This document shows positions 29,914 to 36,342 of a DNA stretch of 36,342 bases, in pieces. Position 1 is the stretch's first letter; each line of letters starts with the position of its first letter. Origin of the DNA: a virus; IMG/VR virus record IMGVR_UViG_3300043429_000603, positions 1-36,342 of that record. One strand, given 5' to 3'. Made by a program: the position numbers and the translations under genes. The notes under the pieces are model-generated. The model saw nothing but the letters and a program-made list of their open reading frames with translations. It was not told where the DNA came from and did no database searches.

Positions 29914-30585
29914 ATGGCAACACAATTTGCATTTGGTAAAATAGTAACAAACGGATTAGTATTAGCATTAGATGCAGCCGATAAAAATTCTTATCCTGGT
30001 AGTGGAACTACTTGGAGAGATATGTCTGGAAATGGAAATAATGGTACTTTAACTAATGGACCTACTTTTAGTTCTACTAATGGAGGTATAATTGTATTTG
30101 ATGGAGCAGATGATAATTGTACAGTAACAAATTCAATACCTTCTTTAAGTAATTTTACTATAGAACTTTTTTTAAATACAGCTGTTGTAGATGGTACACA
30201 AAATATATTTTTAGATCAAAATACATCTTTAAGATACGAAATAACAACAACAAATAAATTTAATATTCATTTAGGAAATGGTAGTAGTTGGCTTTTTACT
30301 ACTGATAGTAGCAATACCGTTGTTGTTGCAAACACCTGGTATCATACGGCTTGGACTTGGAATGGTTCTTCATCTATAATATACGTAAATGGATTATTAG
30401 ATGCTAGTTACACTCACGCCCCTGGATCATCAGGAACCGGTAATATAGTATTGGCTCAATGGAGTTCAGGTGCTGGTTATGCTTGGAGCGGAAAAATAGC
30501 ATCTACTAAAATATATAATAAAGCTCTCTCGGCTATAGAAATCCTACAAAATTATAACGCACAAAAATTACGATTTAATTTATAA
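29914..30585 (+). CDS. LamG/concanavalin-like lectin domain protein, copy 3
   Basis: A 223-residue paralogue, closest to copy 1. It has Gly-Leu-Val-Leu-Ala-Leu-Asp-Ala-Ala-Asp-Lys-Asn-Ser-Tyr-Pro-Gly-Ser-Gly-Thr-Thr-Trp, followed by Asp-Met-Ser-Gly-Asn-Gly-Asn-Asn-Gly-Thr-Leu, a very typical LamG_3-type stretch. Phe-Asp-Gly-Ala-Asp-Asp and Ile-Ile-Tyr-Val-Asn-Gly follow in the expected order, and the end is Tyr-Asn-Ala-Gln-Lys-Leu-Arg-Phe-Asn-Leu. Likely a carbohydrate-binding virion protein. The three-gene tandem suggests duplication followed by divergence of specificity (inference). Confidence 0.86.
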   Translation: MATQFAFGKIVTNGLVLALDAADKNSYPGSGTTWRDMSGNGNNGTLTNGPTFSSTNGGIIVFDGADDNCTVTNSIPSLSNFTIELFLNTAVVDGTQNIFLDQNTSLRYEITTTNKFNIHLGNGSSWLFTTDSSNTVVVANTWYHTAWTWNGSSSIIYVNGLLDASYTHAPGSSGTGNIVLAQWSSGAGYAWSGKIASTKIYNKALSAIEILQNYNAQKLRFNL

Positions 30586-30588
30586 ACT

Positions 30589-30846
30589 ATGTCATACGAA
30601 AACAGAGAATTCATGATCTTCAATGTATCAGAATTGCCACAAATTGATTTTAATCAAGTATTAGAAACATCAGCTGACACAGTAAGAAAATCAGTAGACG
30701 AAACAAAAACATTTATAAAATGGGACGGAACAACTATTCCACCATCAGTAGATTCATTAACTACTAAAGAAGGACCATACACTTATAATGAAATGCTAAA
30801 TATTTTAACAACTCCCGAATGGACTAATCCTAATCCAATTCCGTAG
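30589..30846 (+). CDS. Small acidic hypothetical protein
   Basis: An 85-residue protein starting Tyr-Glu-Asn-Arg-Glu-Phe-Met-Ile-Phe-Asn-Val-Ser-Glu-Leu, with a central Thr-Phe-Ile-Lys-Trp-Asp-Gly and a C-terminal Tyr-Asn-Glu-Met-Leu-Asn-Ile-Leu...Glu-Trp followed by Pro-rich residues. It resembles small proteins found beside fibre genes in other uncultured phages, but I cannot name a family. It follows lectin copy 3 after 3 bases and precedes an ATATTTAT element. A fibre-assembly helper role is a guess from position. Confidence 0.7.
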   Translation: MSYENREFMIFNVSELPQIDFNQVLETSADTVRKSVDETKTFIKWDGTTIPPSVDSLTTKEGPYTYNEMLNILTTPEWTNPNPIP

Positions 30847-30847
30847 T

Positions 30848-30855
30848 ATATTTAT
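30848..30855 (+). promoter_or_regulatory. ATATTTAT element upstream of second fibre
   Basis: The octamer lies right after the upstream stop. CTGTT (30862-30866) pairs with AACAG (30877-30881) about 7 bases downstream, loop of 10, and the fibre ATG is at 30890. Motif and hairpin order is the same as before the first fibre. Confidence 0.45.
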
Positions 30856-30889
30856 TCATAGCTGTTGGAAAGTGAAAACAGTATAGACT

Positions 30890-33850
30890 ATGCCAAACGA
30901 ATTTAAAGTAAAAAACGGCCTGCTGGTCTCAGGATCAGCCAACATTAATTCTTCTGGGTCAGAAGTATTTTCAGTAGATGGAACATCTGGTCGTTTATTC
31001 CAGATTGATGACTCTCTTTCTGGTTCGTTATTCTCAGTCAATACAGCAGCGGGCCTTCCTATTATAGAAGCTTTTTCTGACAATACAGTACGTATTGGTC
31101 AATTTGGTCAAAGAGCTTTATTTGTTTCTCAATCAACAGTAGGTGTAGGTAAAGAAACTTTATTAAATGCTACATTAGATATTAGTGGTAGTTTTACTGT
31201 AACAGGTAGTACTAATTTAACAGGATCATTAAGAATACCCGTAGCTGCATCAAATCCAACAGGTACTGCTGCAGGTCAAATATATTACAATACTTCAGAT
31301 AATAACATTTATAGATATAATGGTAGCACTTGGGTAGCTGCAGCTGGTTCATCTGGCACTTCCGGTTCTAGTGGATCATCAGGATCTTCTGGAACAAGTG
31401 GAGCCAATGGGTCGTCAGGTTCATCTGGTAGCTCAGGATCTTCAGGTAGTGCCGGCTCTTCTGGAACAAGTGGGGCTAATGGATCAAGTGGTTCATCTGG
31501 TAGCGCAGGTACATCAGGCGCAAATGGATCTTCTGGCTCGTCTGGAAGCGCAGGATCTAGCGGTACTGCAGGATCTAGTGGAACAAGTGGAGCAAACGGC
31601 TCTAGCGGATCAAGCGGTTCTTCTGGCTCATCTGGTACATCAGGTACTCGAGGGTCATCAGGATCCTCAGGAACTTCCGGAGCAAATGGATCTAGTGGCT
31701 CATCAGGTACTAGTGGTGCTAACGGTTCAAGTGGATCTAGCGGTTCTTCTGGCTCATCTGGAAATTCAGGATCTTCTGGTACCTCTGGAGCAAATGGATC
31801 ATCTGGATCTAGTGGCAGCTCAGGTACTTCAGGCGCTAATGGATCTTCAGGTAGTTCAGGTTCATCAGGTTCATCTGGACAAACAGGAGCTCCAGGTACT
31901 TCTGGAACTTCTGGTAGTTCAGGCTCATCAGGTCAAACTGGTTCACCTGGTAGTTCAGGAACTTCTGGTAGTTCAGGTTCATCAGGTCAAACTGGCTCTC
32001 CTGGATCTTCTGGTAGTTCAGGTTCATCAGGTAGTTCAGGAACTTCTGGTAATACAGGATCATCAGGTTCTTCTGGATCGAGTGGAACTAGCGGCACGCT
32101 AACTTTAACTGGAACTACAGATAATGGTGTAATAACTCTTAATGGTACTGCTCCAAATGCAACTGTAGAAAGTAATTTAACATTTAATGGAACTACTTTA
32201 ACAGTAACTGGTAATATTACAAGTAGTGGAAATATACAAGTAGCAGGCCTTACTATAGGTACAGGAAATGATACGACTACTTCAAATACTGCTTTTGGTC
32301 TTGCAGCATTAGCCAGATCAGCGGGATCTCTTGATAGAAATACCGCAATAGGATGGTTTGCTTTATCAGGAAGTACTACAGGATATTCTAATACGGCTGT
32401 AGGAGCTACAGCAATGAGAAATAATACTAATGGAGCAGAAAATGTTGCTCTTGGTGACGGCGCTTTATTTGCTAATACAGGAGGTTCATTTAATACAGCT
32501 ATAGGAAATAGTGCTTTAGTAGGAAATACAGATGGAACTCAAAATGTAGCAATAGGAAATGGTGCAGGAGGATATCTAGGAGGTGGAGTTACAGAAAATA
32601 CAACAGCAGATAGTTCAGTATATGTAGGATATGCTGCATATGCTTCTCAAAGTAATGGACAAAATGAAATAGTAATTGGATCTAATAATGTTGGACACGG
32701 TTCAAATACTGCTACTTTAGGTAATAATAGTATCACACGGACTGTACTTAGAGGTAATGTAGGTGTAGGAGTTGTAACTTCTCCAAGAGCAACACTAGAT
32801 ATATCAGGAAGTGGTAATATTGCTATTATAGGAGATGGAACTACAGGAGGCAGTTTATATTTTGGAGCAGCAAGTAATGCCAACTCTATTTTATATGCGG
32901 CTGGAGAACTCCAAATCAGAACTAACCAAGCATCGGGTTTAACTTTCTATACTCAAGGTACTCAAAAAAGAATGACTCTATCAGATGCTGGTAACTTAGG
33001 TATAAATACTACAAGTCCTACTTCTGGTAAATTACAAGTAGTTACTGGTGGAGATGCAGCTGGTATAACATTAGAAAGAACTTCTGGAGGATTTTTTACA
33101 GGACATGGATTTGCAAGTAGTAATCCATATTTCACTTATTATGCGACAAGTCAATTTGTGATTGGATATGGAACTTCTACTGGACTTGCACCAAGTACAA
33201 ACACATTAATACTAAAAAATACTGGTCAAATACAACTACCTCAGTATACTACAACCACATCATTTACTGGTACTGCAGCTGGTGTACTTGCATTTGATTC
33301 ATCAGGTAATATTTTAACAATTGCTACACCAGGAGGTGGTGGATCAACTACTGGTACAATAATACTTACAGCAGCAGGTGGATGGCCTTCATTAACTAAC
33401 GGTTGTCAACCTCCGCAAACAACACAAACAACAACTAACCAAGTTAATTTTTATTATTTAGGATTTGCAGATGGTGCTACAACATTATATGCTAACTGGG
33501 CAATACCAATGCCATCAGATTATAATGGTGGAACTATTACTGCAAAATTTTATTGGGTTGCAGGTAATGCATCAACAAACTCTGTAGTTTGGGGACTACA
33601 AGCGCGGGCTTACGCTGATGGCGATGCTTTAGATCAAGCATTTGGCACAGCACAAGAAGTAACAGACGCAAACCAAGCTAATGATGATGTTAATATATCA
33701 GCAGCAACATCAGCAATTACTATTGGTGGTACTCCAGCAGCTGGAAATTTTGTTCAATTTAGAGCGTATAGAAACCCTGCAGCAGCTGGTGATACATTAG
33801 CAGCAACAGCAGAATTGCTTTCTATACATATAACTTATACAAAAGCATAA
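30890..33850 (+). CDS. Second collagen-like modular tail fibre
   Basis: A 986-residue fibre. Residues 1-150 are beta-rich and end in Gly-Gln-Ile-Tyr-Tyr-Asn-Thr-Ser-Asp-Asn-Asn-Ile-Tyr-Arg-Tyr-Asn-Gly-Ser-Thr-Trp, a module also found twice in the giant fibre. A 250-residue collagen-like Gly-X-Y stretch follows (about 153-402), including rare Gly-Gln-Thr, Gly-Ala-Pro and Gly-Ser-Pro triplets. Then come YadA-head-like repeats of Asn-Thr-Ala-Ile/Val-Gly-x-x-Ala (about 466-610). The C-terminal 160 residues form a separate beta domain (Trp-Ala-Ile-Pro-Met-Pro-Ser-Asp-Tyr-Asn-Gly-Gly-Thr-Ile-Thr-Ala-Lys-Phe-Tyr-Trp) recurring in environmental phage fibres. Probably a trimeric host-binding fibre; no S74 chaperone is visible. 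Confidence 0.88.
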   Translation: MPNEFKVKNGLLVSGSANINSSGSEVFSVDGTSGRLFQIDDSLSGSLFSVNTAAGLPIIEAFSDNTVRIGQFGQRALFVSQSTVGVGKETLLNATLDISGSFTVTGSTNLTGSLRIPVAASNPTGTAAGQIYYNTSDNNIYRYNGSTWVAAAGSSGTSGSSGSSGSSGTSGANGSSGSSGSSGSSGSAGSSGTSGANGSSGSSGSAGTSGANGSSGSSGSAGSSGTAGSSGTSGANGSSGSSGSSGSSGTSGTRGSSGSSGTSGANGSSGSSGTSGANGSSGSSGSSGSSGNSGSSGTSGANGSSGSSGSSGTSGANGSSGSSGSSGSSGQTGAPGTSGTSGSSGSSGQTGSPGSSGTSGSSGSSGQTGSPGSSGSSGSSGSSGTSGNTGSSGSSGSSGTSGTLTLTGTTDNGVITLNGTAPNATVESNLTFNGTTLTVTGNITSSGNIQVAGLTIGTGNDTTTSNTAFGLAALARSAGSLDRNTAIGWFALSGSTTGYSNTAVGATAMRNNTNGAENVALGDGALFANTGGSFNTAIGNSALVGNTDGTQNVAIGNGAGGYLGGGVTENTTADSSVYVGYAAYASQSNGQNEIVIGSNNVGHGSNTATLGNNSITRTVLRGNVGVGVVTSPRATLDISGSGNIAIIGDGTTGGSLYFGAASNANSILYAAGELQIRTNQASGLTFYTQGTQKRMTLSDAGNLGINTTSPTSGKLQVVTGGDAAGITLERTSGGFFTGHGFASSNPYFTYYATSQFVIGYGTSTGLAPSTNTLILKNTGQIQLPQYTTTTSFTGTAAGVLAFDSSGNILTIATPGGGGSTTGTIILTAAGGWPSLTNGCQPPQTTQTTTNQVNFYYLGFADGATTLYANWAIPMPSDYNGGTITAKFYWVAGNASTNSVVWGLQARAYADGDALDQAFGTAQEVTDANQANDDVNISAATSAITIGGTPAAGNFVQFRAYRNPAAAGDTLAATAELLSIHITYTKA
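31346..32095 (+). repeat. Collagen-like Gly-X-Y repeat 7 (second fibre)
   Basis: About 250 codons. Its 3' part carries Gly-Gln-Thr-Gly-Ala-Pro and repeated Gly-Gln-Thr-Gly-Ser-Pro blocks (31880-32010), the only proline-bearing triplets in the Gly-X-Y stretches here. Confidence 0.92.
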
Positions 33851-33851
33851 T

Positions 33852-35147
33852 ATGGCGGCGTTATTCCGGTTTGGTTCTATTCAATGGTTAACTTCTGATG
33901 CGCTTAATTCTACTAAAGTTATTTCAGGATTAGGTTTTCCTCCTCGTGCAATAAGATTTTATTGGGTAGGTTTACAATCTAACTCTCCAACTAATGCTGC
34001 GTCACAAGCCGTATCAGAAAGAAGAGGAATCGGATTTGCTTCATCAGCAACAACTAGAAGATGCGTAGGCACATTCAGTGCAGATAACGTAGCAGATTCT
34101 GATTGTGGATCAGTAGCAGCAAGTGATTGTGTTGTTGTAACTGTTACTGGAGCAGGTGCTATTGATGGAAAACTTGATATAAGTAGTTTTGATGCTGATG
34201 GATTTACTTTAATAGTAGATGATGCTACACCTGCTAATTTAACAATATTTTATGAAGTTTGGGGTGGTGATGATATACAAGACGTAACAATAGGAGATAT
34301 AGCGGAACCAGCAGCTACTGGCAATCAAAACTATACAGCTACAGGATTTACGTCTACTAATATAGTAAATGATCAAGTAGTGATGTTAGCTGGAGTGCAA
34401 TCAACAGCAGCAGTAGGCACAGGACAAGCTAATGACTCTGGACTATTTGTTGGATTTACAACAGGAACAGCAGCAGCAAATAATATCGTTGTTCTAGGTA
34501 ATGCAGACGATGCTTCAGCAACTATGGATACTGATGGTTATGCTAGAGCAGGAGATTGTTTAGCAATGATTGTAGTAGCAGGAGGTAACCCAGATGCTAG
34601 AGCAGTATTACAATCTTTTGGTACAGACCAATTTACATTAAACTGGACTAATAGAGCTACTACAAATAGAAGAAGCATTTATATGGCAATAAAAGGTGGA
34701 GGTTGGCAAGTAGGTTCTTATACTATAAGACAAGATGCTGGCCGTACAGCAGCTGTTACAGGACTTCCATTTTATTTAAGAGGTATTTGTATAATGGGAG
34801 CAATGAAAACTCAAAGTGCAGCTGGTACAGCATCAACACAGGATAGGATGGGTTTTGGAACGGCTACAGGTACAGCATCAAGACAAACTATGTCAGTATT
34901 AGATGAGGATCTTACAGCATCCTCAGAAATAGATACAGTAATAGAATATAATAACCTATTAGCATTTCCTAGTACTGCTGGTGGTGTTCAAGCTAGATTT
35001 GATTTGAATGCTTGGGGATTTAATAACTTTACAACAGTAGTTGAAATCGATGCAGGTGGTCCTGAAAATGAATGGCATGGTTATTTAGCTTTTGGAGATA
35101 TAAAAAGATCTAGACCTACACCTGTAGAAGGCGCTTTTATAGTTTAA
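33852..35147 (+). CDS. Triple-repeat virion-type protein
   Basis: A 431-residue protein built from three divergent copies of a domain of about 120 residues (roughly 26-150, 163-292 and 303-418). Each copy starts with a Gly-Phe/Leu turn, has Val-Gly-Leu-Gln-Ser / Ala-Gly-Val-Gln-Ser / Met-Gly-Ala-Met-Lys, then Gly-Ile-Gly-Phe-Ala / Leu-Phe-Val-Gly-Phe-Thr / Arg-Met-Gly-Phe-Gly. Each ends near Phe-Thr-Leu...Tyr-x-x-x-Gly-Gly or Gly-Tyr-Leu-Ala-Phe-Gly-Asp. Predicted beta-rich and soluble, with no signal peptide. It sits after the second fibre and is probably part of the adhesion or baseplate apparatus. Family name not known to me. Confidence 0.8.
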   Translation: MAALFRFGSIQWLTSDALNSTKVISGLGFPPRAIRFYWVGLQSNSPTNAASQAVSERRGIGFASSATTRRCVGTFSADNVADSDCGSVAASDCVVVTVTGAGAIDGKLDISSFDADGFTLIVDDATPANLTIFYEVWGGDDIQDVTIGDIAEPAATGNQNYTATGFTSTNIVNDQVVMLAGVQSTAAVGTGQANDSGLFVGFTTGTAAANNIVVLGNADDASATMDTDGYARAGDCLAMIVVAGGNPDARAVLQSFGTDQFTLNWTNRATTNRRSIYMAIKGGGWQVGSYTIRQDAGRTAAVTGLPFYLRGICIMGAMKTQSAAGTASTQDRMGFGTATGTASRQTMSVLDEDLTASSEIDTVIEYNNLLAFPSTAGGVQARFDLNAWGFNNFTTVVEIDAGGPENEWHGYLAFGDIKRSRPTPVEGAFIV

Positions 35148-35159
35148 AAATAATTTAAT

Positions 35160-35435
35160 ATGAGTTATAGTACTAATGATTTTATTTACATTAAAACAGA
35201 ATTAACAGGAGAAGAATCTACTAAGATTGTTACTTTTGAGTATATGAATTTTCTTTATTATGTTAGATGTTTTGAAAATATAATTCAATTTATTAAAGGA
35301 CAAAGACACGGTGAATTGTTGACAAATGGAGAAGTACCAACTCCTGAACAACATATAGAACACGATCTTAGAAGAGAATTATATAATGGAGATAGACAAC
35401 CACTACAAGATTGGTTAGATAATAATGGTTACTAA
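35160..35435 (+). CDS. Small hypothetical protein
   Basis: A 91-residue, mostly helical, acidic protein (Phe-Ile-Tyr-Ile-Lys-Thr-Glu-Leu-Thr-Gly-Glu-Glu, then Tyr-Met-Asn-Phe-Leu-Tyr-Tyr-Val-Arg-Cys-Phe, ending Pro-Leu-Gln-Asp-Trp-Leu-Asp-Asn-Asn-Gly-Tyr). No recognised domain. It is the last gene before a 43-base AT-rich gap and the glycosyltransferase. Role unknown. Confidence 0.68.
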   Translation: MSYSTNDFIYIKTELTGEESTKIVTFEYMNFLYYVRCFENIIQFIKGQRHGELLTNGEVPTPEQHIEHDLRRELYNGDRQPLQDWLDNNGY

Positions 35436-35478
35436 TAAGATAAATTTTATTATTTAAATTTTTTAGTTATATTTAGTT

Positions 35479-36342
35479 ATGACGATATTTTTTATTGCTC
35501 CTCACCTTTCTACAGGTGGAATGCCTCAATATCTTTATAAACAAATAGAGGCTTTACATAAAAAACATTCTATATATTGTTTAGAGTGGGATGACATTAC
35601 AGGAGGTAATCTTGTAGTTCAAAGAAATAAAATTAAAAATATTTTAGGTAAAAGATTAGTAACACTAGATCAAGATAAACACCATTTATTTAAATTGATT
35701 GAAGAATATAATCCAGACATAATACACCTTCAAGAAATCCCTGAAATGTTTATGCCTAGTGATATTGCAGATAAATTTTATTCAATAAATAGAACATATA
35801 AAATAATTGAAACATCTCACGATTCAAGTTTTGACATAAATAGAAAAATATACTTTCCAGACAAATTTATGATGGTAAGTCAATATCAAGTAGAGACTTA
35901 TAAACCATTAAATATTCCAATACAATTAGTAGAATATCCCATAGAATATAAAACTAAAACTTATACTAGACACGACTTATTAAATAAATTAGGTTTAGAT
36001 CCTAATAAAAAACATGTTATAAACGTAGGATTATTTACTCCTAGAAAGAATCAAGCAGAAGTTATTGAGTATGCTAGAATGCTTAAAGACTATCCTATTC
36101 AATTTCACTTTATAGGAAATCAAGCAGATAATTTTCAAGATTATTGGCAACCTTTAATGAAAGAATTTCCTAGTAATTGTAAATGGTGGGGAGAACGAGA
36201 TGATGTAGATACTTTTTTTGAAATGGCTGATCTATTTTTATTTACTTCTAGAGGCCATGCCACTGATAAAGAAACAATGCCTCTGGTAATTAGAGAGGCT
36301 ATTAGTTGGAAAACACCATCACTTATTTTTAATCTAGATGTT
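35479..36342 (+). CDS. Glycosyltransferase, GT4-like (3' end cut by window)
   Basis: 288 codons without a stop, so the gene runs past the window. The N-terminal Rossmann half begins Thr-Ile-Phe-Phe-Ile-Ala-Pro-His-Leu-Ser-Thr-Gly-Gly-Met-Pro-Gln-Tyr, the glycine-rich acceptor loop of GT-B enzymes. The second half opens with Val-Ile-Asn-Val-Gly-Leu-Phe-Thr-Pro-Arg-Lys-Asn (180-191) and has Phe-His-Phe-Ile-Gly-Asn (209-214). A Glu265-x7-Glu273 motif (Lys-Glu-Thr-Met-Pro-Leu-Val-Ile-Arg-Glu-Ala) matches the nucleotide-sugar site of family 4. It would transfer a sugar from an activated donor; targets could be virion fibres, phage DNA or host glycans. Position after the adhesins makes virion glycosylation attractive, but this is inference. 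Confidence 0.85.
   Translation, partial: MTIFFIAPHLSTGGMPQYLYKQIEALHKKHSIYCLEWDDITGGNLVVQRNKIKNILGKRLVTLDQDKHHLFKLIEEYNPDIIHLQEIPEMFMPSDIADKFYSINRTYKIIETSHDSSFDINRKIYFPDKFMMVSQYQVETYKPLNIPIQLVEYPIEYKTKTYTRHDLLNKLGLDPNKKHVINVGLFTPRKNQAEVIEYARMLKDYPIQFHFIGNQADNFQDYWQPLMKEFPSNCKWWGERDDVDTFFEMADLFLFTSRGHATDKETMPLVIREAISWKTPSLIFNLDV

Noticed and set aside
20368-32095. Gly-X-Y DNA as a CRISPR-like or minisatellite array
   Set aside because: No constant repeat with unique spacers. The periodicity is that of codons for a Gly-X-Y peptide in one long open frame.

Overview
The window is part of the genome of a tailed, contractile (T4-like) bacteriophage, read almost entirely on the + strand. It is AT-rich and tightly packed, with many TAATG or ATGA stop/start overlaps. 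The T4-type head and neck proteins are recognisable: terminase large subunit (gp17), portal (gp20), prohead protease (gp21), scaffold (gp22), major capsid protein (gp23), and gp13, gp14 and gp15-like neck and tail-completion proteins. Most genes have A/T-rich leaders without a clear Shine-Dalgarno sequence, which together with the general style of the fibres suggests a Bacteroidota host. This host call is inference. No tRNA, integrase, CRISPR array or insertion sequence was seen.

Layout. (1) 1-4764: small basic, acidic or coiled-coil proteins, several beginning with a short amphipathic helix that ends in Leu-x(1-2)-Glu. This resembles the capsid-targeting and prohead-protease signal of T4 internal proteins. 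One of them (1895-3424) carries a possible PD-(D/E)xK-like nuclease domain. (2) 4764-8274: packaging motor and portal. (3) 8315-11501: three unidentified structural or core-type proteins and a 42-residue basic protein, in the position where T4 has its core genes 67 and 68. (4) 11494-14988: protease, scaffold and major capsid, ending in a strong intrinsic terminator. (5) 15081-18899: a PhoH-like ATPase, then neck and tail-completion proteins. (6) 18958-35435: adhesion region, with a 3160-residue fibre containing six collagen-like Gly-X-Y stretches and a C1q-like module, three tandem LamG-like lectins, a second collagen-like fibre and a triple-repeat protein. (7) 35479 to the end: a truncated family-4-type glycosyltransferase.

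How it fits together. The protease, scaffold and capsid genes build and mature a prohead. The first block and the 8.3-11.5 kb block probably supply core or cargo proteins processed by the same protease. The strongest sign is a peptide, GATFTPGTGEQ, shared by the major capsid protein and the 9166-10032 product. In both it lies just downstream of a likely protease site, and it is encoded by synonymously different codons. TerL and the portal then fill the head, the gp13/14/15 proteins finish the neck and tail, and the fibres and lectins bind the host.

A recurring intergenic motif, ATATTTAT, lies upstream of seven genes or gene groups and is often followed at once by a small hairpin. It is the best candidate for a phage-specific late promoter or leader element. 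The tail sheath and tube genes (gp18, gp19), which lie between gp17 and gp20 in T4, are not in this window.
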